Origin: Euryarchaeota archaeon UBA124
GTDB lineage: Archaea > Thermoplasmatota > Poseidoniia > Poseidoniales > Poseidoniaceae
Direction: 5' to 3'
NCBI GenBank assembly: GCA_002502215.1
Contig: DAPT01000107.1
Coordinates: 1-8,113 of the forward strand
Length of the DNA stretch: 8,113 nt
Part shown: piece by piece, positions 1-5,457 of the stretch
Layout of the letters: each line of letters opens with the position of its first letter
How positions within the stretch are numbered: the stretch's first letter is position 1
Translations under genes and position numbers: made by a program
Notes under the pieces: model-generated
Databases searched by the model: none
Told to the model about the DNA's origin: nothing
Seen by the model: the letters and a program-made list of their open reading frames with translations, nothing else

Positions 1-1
1 T

Positions 2-34
2 TATGATTGGGCTGAATACTGTAGTGATGACTGA
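2..34 (+). CDS. possible C-terminal end of a gene entering from the left edge
   Basis: Frame 2 of the plus strand is open from the window edge to a TGA at 32-34 and reads YDWAEYCSDD, an acidic, aromatic tail that looks protein-like. Only ten residues are visible, so no function can be given. Frame 3 is also open at the edge (to a TGA at 42-44), so chance openness cannot be excluded. If real, this gene would converge on the minus-strand lipoprotein operon, and the hairpins at 82-229 would lie between the two 3' ends. Confidence 0.2.
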   Translation, partial: YDWAEYCSDD

Positions 35-81
35 AATCTACTGATTCATCTAGATGACATCATATTAGATTCACAAAAGTG

Positions 82-96
82 AGTAAATGGTTTACT
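82..96. repeat. short AT-rich palindrome
   Basis: AGTAAA-TGG-TTTACT is a perfect inverted repeat with 6-bp arms and a 3-base spacer. Its right half overlaps the left arm of the longer-range repeat at 88-97 / 220-229, so the two pairings exclude each other in RNA. It could be a protein-binding site or an alternative RNA fold. Confidence 0.5.
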
Positions 97-104
97 TATG
101 ATCA

Positions 105-129
105 CGAGGGGTTATGCTAAAACCCCTTG
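105..129. repeat. hairpin, 9 bp stem with 7-base loop
   Basis: CGAGGGGTT and AACCCCTTG pair over nine positions, including one G-T, around the loop ATGCTAA. The GC-rich stem resembles a terminator stem, but no T-run follows on either strand. Confidence 0.55.
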
Positions 130-160
130 TACACCATAAACCTGCATCCATGGGTTCGCA

Positions 161-198
161 GCCCGTCCTATTCAACCCTACCCACTGCTTGGACGGGT
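161..198. repeat. hairpin, 8 bp stem with 22-base loop
   Basis: CCCGTCC (162-168) and GGACGGG (191-197) are perfect complements, extended by a G-T pair at 161/198. The loop contains, on the minus strand, the 10-mer CAGTGGGTAG, which recurs at 1415-1424 in the stem of another hairpin. Confidence 0.55.
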
Positions 199-261
199 GG
201 GCAGAGGGGACCCTTTGCAAAGTAAACCAAATTCAGATAGTTGAATAATTCAGTCTTTCAA

Positions 262-756
262 TCAAGAAACAGATTTCCAATGATCTTCTAATATCGATTT
301 ATCTGTTAATCCTGAGGGGCTGTGTACAATTTCCCCGTCACTATTGACAAAAAATACAGTTGGAATTCTTGATACCTCCAAAGATTGAGCCAATGGTGGA
401 GCGTGTATGAATGGATGGAATAAATCTCTTTCTAATTCAGATTCCATTTTATCCTTCCACTCGTTCATATCGCTATATTCCTCTCTTGATTCTATGTTAA
501 ATGCAACCAGTTTGCCTTCAGGGATTATGTCATCGAGGGAGCCTAAGACAGGGTGACAGTGTGAACACCAAGAGGCAGAGAAATAAGCTACAAATGGTGT
601 ATCTTCATACATTGATTCATTGTGATTGTTACCTTGCTCGTCGACTAAATTAAAGGATGGAAATCTATCTAATCCATTCTCATCGGATGATAGACAACCT
701 GCAAGGCTGTTTGTCAAAATTAACAATATTAACGATATGGTGAATTTAATCTTCAT
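262..756 (-). CDS. thioredoxin-fold lipoprotein (TlpA/ResA-like)
   Basis: A 164-residue secreted thioredoxin-fold protein, probably a thiol-disulfide oxidoreductase anchored on the outer face of the cytoplasmic membrane. Residues 1-20 form a hydrophobic signal ending in a lipobox LAGC with Cys21 as the likely lipidated residue. The thioredoxin motif follows at 63-67 (W-C64-S-H-C67, with AYFSASW before it), and the cis-proline loop is at 131-133 (IPT) followed by VFFVNSDGEIV, the usual late beta strand. Length fits a single-domain TlpA-type protein. The ATG lies 4 bases after the stop of the upstream membrane-protein gene; GAGGT at 766-770 inside that gene's last codons is a plausible ribosome site, implying one operon with coupled translation. 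The substrate is unknown. The CSHC active site differs from the usual CxPC of TlpA/ResA proteins, and no cytochrome c genes are nearby, so a cytochrome-maturation role is only a guess. Confidence 0.88.
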   Translation of the reverse strand: MKIKFTISLILLILTNSLAGCLSSDENGLDRFPSFNLVDEQGNNHNESMYEDTPFVAYFSASWCSHCHPVLGSLDDIIPEGKLVAFNIESREEYSDMNEWKDKMESELERDLFHPFIHAPPLAQSLEVSRIPTVFFVNSDGEIVHSPSGLTDKSILEDHWKSVS

Positions 757-760
757 TATC

Positions 761-1279
761 TCAAACCTCTGTTTTCCGCCCTATGAATATATGTTGTTTA
801 GCGAGTATAAATAAAATGCTTAGTTCTACCAATTTTGTTATAATACCCAGATAATCCTCTAAAATGTAATGCAAATCATGATTGTAAACAAAATAGCCGA
901 TTAACATTGATAGCACAGTCAATGCTAGTGCAAAATCTGCGATTTGGTAAAATCGTTTCGAAAAATTAGAAACTAAAGGGAAAAAGGTGACTGATAACGC
1001 ACCTACACCGCCTATGATTAACAAGGAATCATCTAATCCAAGCAGAATATGCACTGTTGAAGTAAACAGAACAAGCGAATATAGACTGGATCGAGCCACT
1101 ATAACATCGTATTTCTTTACGACAGCAAACAGAAGGAAAAAGACAAGCGATAATGCACCCGAGGTAATTAGAACTTGTATATTTGACAATCCTGATGATT
1201 CTTCTCCCCCGTGAGCTGAGGCAATCTGTACAAAGGAAAATGAGAACAACAAGGTTAGTATTAACATCCCGTTGCGCAT
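761..1279 (-). CDS. small multi-pass membrane protein with signal peptide, function unknown
   Basis: A 172-residue protein not recognised as a named family. Residues 1-22 look like a cleavable signal peptide ending in ASA, followed by HGGEESSG, so a mature protein would begin with histidine. Five hydrophobic helices follow, at roughly 33-53, 65-82, 84-102, 113-131 and 142-160. Histidines 77, 134, 137 and 163 sit at or near helix ends, with an acidic NHDLHYILED segment. There is no cysteine, so it is not a CcdA/DsbD-type thiol carrier. An AHGG start followed by several helices recalls HupE/UreJ-like metal-permease proteins, but the match is too weak to name. It is the first gene of an operon with the thioredoxin lipoprotein 4 bases downstream, suggesting a joint surface role. 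The start chosen is the ATG that gives a good signal peptide. The gene is clearly more AT-rich than the purine and gcv genes to its right. Confidence 0.75.
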   Translation of the reverse strand: MRNGMLILTLLFSFSFVQIASAHGGEESSGLSNIQVLITSGALSLVFFLLFAVVKKYDVIVARSSLYSLVLFTSTVHILLGLDDSLLIIGGVGALSVTFFPLVSNFSKRFYQIADFALALTVLSMLIGYFVYNHDLHYILEDYLGIITKLVELSILFILAKQHIFIGRKTEV

Positions 1280-1304
1280 AGAACATTGAAACAGTTCTCC
1301 TTAG

Positions 1305-1312
1305 TTAATATT
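1305..1312 (-). promoter_or_regulatory. TATA-like box of the membrane protein / lipoprotein operon
   Basis: Minus-strand AAATATTA is centred about 30 bases upstream of the ATG at 1279. With archaeal spacing it would place transcription start near 1284, giving a leaderless or very short-leader mRNA. It overlaps the palindrome at 1307-1329. Confidence 0.4.
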
Positions 1313-1329
1313 TGTAAAACACAAATATT
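1307..1329. promoter_or_regulatory. palindromic putative operator
   Basis: AATATTTGT (1307-1315) and ACAAATATT (1321-1329) are perfect 9-bp inverted repeats separated by AAAAC. The palindrome covers the presumed TATA box and the bases just upstream, where archaeal regulators commonly act. A dimeric helix-turn-helix regulator is the natural reader, but no regulator gene is in the window. Confidence 0.5.
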
Positions 1330-1395
1330 CATTGACACAATCAAAGGGTCTATCCGAATACCCATTGCTCAGGCATTGGCAAATCCCAGGGCTTG

Positions 1396-1424
1396 CAGTG
1401 GGTCGGTGCTGACGCTACCCACTG
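1396..1424 (-). terminator. strong hairpin downstream of guaAB
   Basis: CAGTGGGT (1396-1403) and ACCCACTG (1417-1424) form a perfect 8-bp stem with a 13-base loop, starting 18 bases after the guaAB stop. No U-run follows, so it is not a classical intrinsic terminator; it may be an RNA 3'-end or stability structure. The stem contains CAGTGGGTAG (minus strand, 1415-1424), shared with the hairpin at 161-198. The rest of 1280-1441 holds the promoter of the next operon and no gene. Confidence 0.4.
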
Positions 1425-1441
1425 TGAAGGAAATTGGCCTT

Positions 1442-2389
1442 CTATTCCCACTCAATGGTACCTGGTGGTTTGTGCGTAATATCGTAGACAACACGATTCA
1501 CAGCACCCTTGACTGTGTTGGTAATTCGAGTGCTGATCTTCTGTAGAATACTGTGCGGTATTTCTGAATATCGGGCAGACATACCATCCATGCTTCTTAC
1601 TGCGCGCACAACAATGGTCTCTCCGTATGCTCGAACGTCGCCGTGTACTCCTACGGAGCGGACTGGAAGCAATGCTGCAAAGTATTGCCATGGTAATTCC
1701 ATTTCGCCGGCTGCAGCCCCTGCTTCAAACTCTTCTTCGACAATTGCGCATGCTTCTCGTACAACTTCAACACGTTCAGGTGTTAATTCGCCGAGTGTTC
1801 GTACCGCTAGGCCGGGACCTGGGAAGGGTTGGCGCTCTGCCACGATGATATCCAGTTCTCTAGCAAGTTCACGGACTTCGTCTTTGTACAATTCTCGTAG
1901 TGGCTCTACAACTTCCAGGGTCATATCTTCAGGTAATCCGCCAACGTTGTGATGCGATTTAATGGTGTCACGAACACCACCACCCGATTCGATCCAATCC
2001 GGTGCAATCGTACCTTGAACGAGGTATTTTGCACCACACTTCTTTTGTTCGTCTTCAAAAATTCGAATGAACAATTCACCGATGACCTTACGCTTTTGTT
2101 CAGGTTCAGTAACGCCTTGAAGTGCCTCAAAGTAGCGGTCTGCCGCCTTGACAGTGATGAGATTGATACCTTGCTCTGCGAGCATGGCCTGGATTTCCTC
2201 GGTCTCATTTTTCCGCATAAAGCCTGTATCGACGTAAACACAGTGCAAGAGGTTACCAACAGCCTTGTTGGCGATTACAGCTGCAACGGTTGAGTCCACA
2301 CCACCTGAACACGCAATGATCGCAACATCATCGATGGTTGCTTTCATTTGCTGAATCGATTCTTCAATAAATTCAGGCGCATCAAACAT
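1442..2389 (-). CDS. guaAB: GMP synthase, ATP-pyrophosphatase subunit B
   Basis: Cytosolic enzyme of the last step of GMP synthesis: it adenylylates XMP with ATP and uses ammonia delivered by a separate glutaminase subunit to form GMP. The 315 residues begin directly with the PP-loop domain; the pyrophosphate loop SGGVDS is at 28-33. KSHHNVGGLP is at 144-153 and PFPGPGLAVR at 188-197, followed by the dimerisation/XMP-binding domain, ending with the family's C-terminal PPGTIEWE (308-315). There is no fused glutamine amidotransferase domain, so this is the split archaeal form; subunit A is not in the window. The ATG is one base after the purE stop (TGA-A-ATG), indicating co-transcription and probable translational coupling. 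The complete set of motifs leaves little doubt. Confidence 0.97.
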   Translation of the reverse strand: MFDAPEFIEESIQQMKATIDDVAIIACSGGVDSTVAAVIANKAVGNLLHCVYVDTGFMRKNETEEIQAMLAEQGINLITVKAADRYFEALQGVTEPEQKRKVIGELFIRIFEDEQKKCGAKYLVQGTIAPDWIESGGGVRDTIKSHHNVGGLPEDMTLEVVEPLRELYKDEVRELARELDIIVAERQPFPGPGLAVRTLGELTPERVEVVREACAIVEEEFEAGAAAGEMELPWQYFAALLPVRSVGVHGDVRAYGETIVVRAVRSMDGMSARYSEIPHSILQKISTRITNTVKGAVNRVVYDITHKPPGTIEWE

Positions 2390-2390
2390 T

Positions 2391-2870
2391 TCAAGCCCTG
2401 CCGTTCACTTCTCGATCCATCTGGAGAACACGCTCTATTTGGTCGAGTTTGTCTTGAACGAGGCGTTTTGCCATCTCATCGTTGACAAGGGCGAGCATCT
2501 GAACCGCAAGATGACCTGCGTTGTCACCACGATCAACACCAACGGTCGCTGCTGGAACACCGGGAGGGAGTTGAACGATTGAGAGAAGAGAATCGAACGG
2601 TACACGCCCACCGCATGGGACACCAATGACTGGTTTGGTTGTTATTGCAGCGACTGCACCTGGTAGAGCTGCGGCAAGACCAGCCATGGCAATGAATACT
2701 TTGCAGCCATCCTCTTCGGCTTTGTGAATAATGTCTTCAACAAATTTTGGAGAACGATGCGCAGAAGCAACACGCAATTGGTAGTTTACGCCAAATTTGT
2801 CAAGCACTTTTGTGCACTTTTCAGCAATCGGCATGTCGGACTTCGAGCCAAGTAAGATAGATACATCCAT
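2391..2870 (-). CDS. purE: PurE, AIR carboxylase / N5-CAIR mutase family
   Basis: A 159-residue cytosolic purine enzyme making carboxyaminoimidazole ribonucleotide (CAIR). The phosphate-binding GSKSD is at 8-12, SAHR with the conserved histidine at 36-39, AGLAAALPG at 63-71, and the SIVQLPPGVPAATVGVDRGDNAGH segment runs through 97-120. Length matches a single-domain PurE. Where E. coli PurE has GGAAHLPG, this protein has GLAAALPG, with Ala68 in place of the second active-site histidine, so whether it uses N5-CAIR (needing PurK) or AIR plus CO2 directly is unclear; no purK is in the window. It is the first gene of a pair with guaAB. The 39 bases upstream contain a TATA-like TCTAAAAGA (minus strand, about 2895-2903), some 28 bases before the ATG, fitting a nearly leaderless transcript. 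Confidence 0.95.
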   Translation of the reverse strand: MDVSILLGSKSDMPIAEKCTKVLDKFGVNYQLRVASAHRSPKFVEDIIHKAEEDGCKVFIAMAGLAAALPGAVAAITTKPVIGVPCGGRVPFDSLLSIVQLPPGVPAATVGVDRGDNAGHLAVQMLALVNDEMAKRLVQDKLDQIERVLQMDREVNGRA

Positions 2871-2894
2871 GACTAAACCGCATCGCGGGTAGTT

Positions 2895-2903
2895 CTTTTA
2901 GAT
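2895..2903 (-). promoter_or_regulatory. TATA-like box upstream of purE
   Basis: Minus-strand TCTAAAAGA is centred about 28 bases before the purE ATG, inside the short gap after the preceding membrane-protein gene. It suggests that purE-guaAB has its own promoter, though read-through from upstream is also possible. Confidence 0.3.
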
Positions 2904-2909
2904 GACCCT

Positions 2910-3524
2910 TCACGCTTCTTCGAACAGAAAATGCTCAAGATTGAAAATGTCTTGAGAAAAGACATCGAGATGCAACCAACATTCATCGTCATCAAACCGA
3001 CAATACATGACAGCCAGTTGCCGACTCGTTCTGGAAATTGCCATGAGTCCATTGGTTGGTTTTGCGTTGATGATCTTCCAATGGCCCAAGCGTTTTGCAT
3101 TGAGTTTGAGGTATTTCGAAGCAATCCATTCCTTACGAAATTGCACGCCATAACCCGCTGATGTTTTGCTTGCAACTCGAAAGGTGGTAACAAACAATCC
3201 TCCACTAAGAGCAAGCGCAAACCACGAGGATGCAGCTTGTACAAATACGAAGGCTACCGAGGCCAAGAGCAGAATTGCACTTAGGTGGACGCCCCTGTGC
3301 AGGATAAGGACACGACGTTGTGAAAAGGTAGAGAGCAAAGCAAGGCCAAGAAGGATGTCTGAAATCAAAATCAACCATGGAACGAAAGAGATGTAACTAC
3401 CGGAAATGAGCATAAGAATTGGGAAGGCCATTGTTAGCAATGATGCGGCCATGGTGAAGAGAGGAATTATCATCACTGCTTTCTCTTCAGATGGGTACCA
3501 TCCGTCGACAAACAGCCCTACCAT
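2910..3524 (-). CDS. unrecognised membrane protein, about four helices
   Basis: I do not recognise this family. From the ATG at 3524 the protein has 204 residues. Hydrophobic segments at about 16-40, 47-66, 79-97 and 100-116 suggest four membrane helices, followed by a soluble basic-then-acidic tail of about 90 residues (TSAGYGVQFRKEW..., MYCRFDDDECW..., ending NLEHFLFEEA) that probably lies in the cytoplasm. The frame stays open upstream to a TTG at 3593, but that extension would run through a TATA-like element and past the start of the divergent gene's promoter, so the ATG is preferred. No Shine-Dalgarno site is seen. It is followed 39 bases later by purE on the same strand, and divergent to the small membrane protein at 3605. 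Coding is supported by the long open frame and coherent helix pattern; function is unknown. Confidence 0.65.
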   Translation of the reverse strand: MVGLFVDGWYPSEEKAVMIIPLFTMAASLLTMAFPILMLISGSYISFVPWLILISDILLGLALLSTFSQRRVLILHRGVHLSAILLLASVAFVFVQAASSWFALALSGGLFVTTFRVASKTSAGYGVQFRKEWIASKYLKLNAKRLGHWKIINAKPTNGLMAISRTSRQLAVMYCRFDDDECWLHLDVFSQDIFNLEHFLFEEA

Positions 3525-3576
3525 GACCGTTGGAGTACAGTCGAGTTCTTGTGTTTGTTGGGTATCGGCGATGAGG

Positions 3577-3582
3577 TTATAT
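3577..3582 (+). promoter_or_regulatory. TATA-like box between divergent membrane-protein genes
   Basis: TTATAT is centred about 25 bases before the plus-strand ATG at 3605, which is exactly where a leaderless archaeal transcript would need it. Read on the other strand (ATATAA) it would start transcription near 3554, about 30 bases before the minus-strand ATG at 3524, so one AT-rich element might serve both directions. Confidence 0.4.
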
Positions 3583-3604
3583 CGACAATTCAAAACGGCT
3601 CATT

Positions 3605-3979
3605 ATGGAACAGGTCTACAGGTGCGACTCTGAATCATTCCTCGCTCGTTTGGATGAGCATCGTGATTTGCAAGTGATTCATCGTGGCCAAGAAGTACAA
3701 GTCTACAGAGGACTGTTTCAATTTGTGATCCTTACGTACAATGAAATCGGTGATGAATTGTTGGTAAGGTTCCGTCCAAGCATCACAATGCTTGGTTTGC
3801 TCATGCTTTCTTCAATTATTGTAGCAACCGCTTTCGTGGTCGTCTGGTGGTGGCTGGTTGTTGAGTTGGCACTTCTTGGTATGGCGTTAGTCATCTATTC
3901 CTCACAACTCACATGGGAATTGTTGCAACATACCCAAGAGCCGATTACGCTTCGGACTCATTCATCGTCAAACGGGTGA
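3605..3979 (+). CDS. small two-helix membrane protein, function unknown
   Basis: A 124-residue protein that I do not recognise. Residues 1-57 are soluble and charged (MEQVYRCDSESFLARLDEHR..., then a short beta-like stretch QVIHRGQEVQVYRGLFQFVIL). Two adjacent hydrophobic segments, about 59-79 and 80-99, form a helical hairpin with a Trp-rich turn (VVVWWWLVV), and a short polar tail follows. The start is supported by a TATA-like box 25 bases upstream and by the lack of room for a longer leader. It is the only well-supported plus-strand gene in the window and lies between divergent and convergent neighbours. Its last 22 bases overlap the 3' end of gcvPB on the other strand. It may be functionally paired with the divergent four-helix protein, but that is only inferred from position. 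Confidence 0.6.
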   Translation: MEQVYRCDSESFLARLDEHRDLQVIHRGQEVQVYRGLFQFVILTYNEIGDELLVRFRPSITMLGLLMLSSIIVATAFVVVWWWLVVELALLGMALVIYSSQLTWELLQHTQEPITLRTHSSSNG

Positions 3980-5457
3980 CGCAAGCAAAGATTCCTTGCT
4001 GCATAGACTTCGTCAACTCGACGAACCGGTGTGGTCGTCGGAGCGTTGTGAAGTGTCTCTGCATCCAATTGAAGTACCTTACAAAAATCTCTTGCAAAGG
4101 TATCGAGTGTTTCTTTCGATTCTGTCTCAGTTGGTTCAATCATCATGCATTCTGGAACAACCAATGGGAAATACACTGTCGGTGCCATGTAGCCCATGTC
4201 CAGAAGGCCCTTGGCGACATCCATTGCTGAGATACCGTGAGCCTCTTTCGCCGGTCCAAGCGAGAGGGTGAATTCGTGTTTGGCAACAACAGTATCTGCA
4301 CCGTCAACAAAGAGGTGGTCCACGCCTGCCGCTTTTGCCTCACGATGAATCGCGTGACGCAGATAATTTGCATTCAGGACTGCATGTTCAGACATTGTTC
4401 TGAGTTCCTTTCCATAGCGACGATAGTACGCCCAGCAGCGGAGTATAGCGCCTGCGTTTCCGTGCCATTGCTGTATCTTACCAATGGTATGTTCGGGTTC
4501 GTGCCATGTGTACCAGTACGCATCGACAGCCCGTGGTTTCTCATCAGGGCTTGGTTCTCTTCGCGCCACAATAGGAGAAGGGAGGAACGGTGCAAGATGT
4601 TCTTTGACTCCGATTGGACCAGAACCAGGTCCGCCACCACCGTGGGGTTGACTGAAGGTTTTGTGGAGATTGTAGTGAACCGCATCGAAGCCCATCAATC
4701 CTGGACTTGTGCGTCCAAGGATGGCATTGAAATTAGCGCCATCGTAATACATCAGGCCTCCAACGTTGTGAACAATTTCAGAAGCTTCAGCAATGTTTTG
4801 CTCGAAGAGCCCGAGCGTGTTTGGATTGGTAATCATCATTCCAGCTGTATCTTCACCGACGACAGCACGAAGTGCAGACAGATCGATACGACCGTCTTCC
4901 TGGCTTGGGATTTCGATGATTTCAAAACCAGCCATAGCTGCGCTAGCTGGGTTGGTTCCGTGCGCAGAATCGGGTACAATGACCTTGGTTCGATGGTGTT
5001 CACCTCGATGGCGGAAGTACTCTTGGAAACATCGAATCGCCGTGAATTCGCCTTGTGCGCCAGCGACTGGTTGCAGTGTCACTGCATCCATACCGGCACA
5101 AATGGCGAGCATGTCTTGCATTTCATAATAGATTGAGAGAAGGCCTTGTAGTTGATGCTCCGGTTGATGCGGGTGGATATCAGCAATACCGGGCAATTGG
5201 GCGACCACTTCGTTGACTCGGGGATTGTGTTTCATCGTGCAAGAACCGAGTGGGTAAAATCCGGTGTCAATTCCGAAATTTCGCTTTGAAAGCCATGTGT
5301 AGTGACGAACCATTTCAGGTTCAGAAAGTCGTGGCCAGCGTGGGAGTTGTTTGCGAGCCATGTTCGACGGTATCTTCAGTTCTGAGGCAGAGATGAGTGG
5401 TGCGGGTTGTGAATACCCCTTGCCCTCTGCACCATAATGGTCAAACAGACGACTCAT
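3958..5457 (-). CDS. gcvPB: glycine dehydrogenase (decarboxylating) subunit 2
   Basis: The PLP-bearing subunit of the glycine cleavage P-protein. With GcvPA it decarboxylates glycine and transfers the aminomethyl group to the lipoyl arm of the H-protein in the cytosol. In the 499-residue protein the PLP lysine is Lys266 in NLHKTFSQPHGGGGPGSGP; GSCTMKHNP is at 71-79, DSAHGTNP at 163-170 and YYDGAN at 237-242. Length is typical of the family. The start is the ATG at 5457, which overlaps the gcvPA stop as ATGA, with a GGAGGTGA ribosome site 4 bases upstream; an in-frame GTG at 5478 is less likely. This arrangement suggests coupled, equimolar synthesis of the two subunits. It is the last gene of gcvT-gcvPA-gcvPB and overlaps the convergent small membrane-protein gene by 22 bases. 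Confidence 0.97.
   Translation of the reverse strand: MSRLFDHYGAEGKGYSQPAPLISASELKIPSNMARKQLPRWPRLSEPEMVRHYTWLSKRNFGIDTGFYPLGSCTMKHNPRVNEVVAQLPGIADIHPHQPEHQLQGLLSIYYEMQDMLAICAGMDAVTLQPVAGAQGEFTAIRCFQEYFRHRGEHHRTKVIVPDSAHGTNPASAAMAGFEIIEIPSQEDGRIDLSALRAVVGEDTAGMMITNPNTLGLFEQNIAEASEIVHNVGGLMYYDGANFNAILGRTSPGLMGFDAVHYNLHKTFSQPHGGGGPGSGPIGVKEHLAPFLPSPIVARREPSPDEKPRAVDAYWYTWHEPEHTIGKIQQWHGNAGAILRCWAYYRRYGKELRTMSEHAVLNANYLRHAIHREAKAAGVDHLFVDGADTVVAKHEFTLSLGPAKEAHGISAMDVAKGLLDMGYMAPTVYFPLVVPECMMIEPTETESKETLDTFARDFCKVLQLDAETLHNAPTTTPVRRVDEVYAARNLCLRHPFDDE

Larger units (their letters stand above)
88..229. ncRNA. candidate structured element closed by a 10-bp inverted repeat
   Basis: TGGTTTACTT (88-97) and AAGTAAACCA (220-229) are perfect reverse complements. 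Between them lie further inverted repeats: 105-129 (CGAGGGGTT / AACCCCTTG, 7-base loop, one G-T pair), a weaker one at 143-160, 161-168 / 191-198 (GCCCGTCC / GGACGGGT, 22-base loop, terminal G-T), and 201-218 (GCAGAGG / CCTTTGC with one G-T). Drawn as RNA this is a closed helix around a multi-branch junction of about 142 bases, which is the shape of a structured RNA. No tRNA, SRP RNA or RNase P signature was recognised, the strand is unknown, and no U-run follows. Alternatives are a short non-autonomous mobile element with terminal inverted repeats (no target duplication seen) or a 3'-end structure of the upstream minus-strand operon. The repeats are directly visible; function is inference. 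Confidence 0.4.

Noticed and set aside
151..165. T-arm-like hairpin (GGG-TTCGCAG-CCC) suggesting a tRNA
   Set aside because: The 7-base loop lacks the nearly invariant A58, and no matching acceptor stem, anticodon arm or D-arm can be placed at proper spacing on either strand.
1029..1286. 85-codon minus-strand frame starting at 1286
   Set aside because: It is an alternate-frame shadow of the membrane protein at 761-1279, although its ATG has the better placed AAGGAG upstream; the 1279 frame gives a clean signal peptide and helices.
1410..1441. CAGTGGGTAGCG on the minus strand resembling a tRNA D-arm
   Set aside because: No T-arm or acceptor partner follows; the segment is better explained by the perfect hairpin at 1396-1424.
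2873..3244. 123-codon minus-strand frame ending two bases before purE
   Set aside because: It overlaps almost wholly with the better membrane-protein frame at 2910-3524, has low-complexity mixed composition without a domain, and shows no evidence of a frameshift continuation.
4237..5136. 299-codon plus-strand frame
   Set aside because: It lies entirely antisense to conserved gcvPB, including the PLP-lysine region, and its translation has no recognisable domain.
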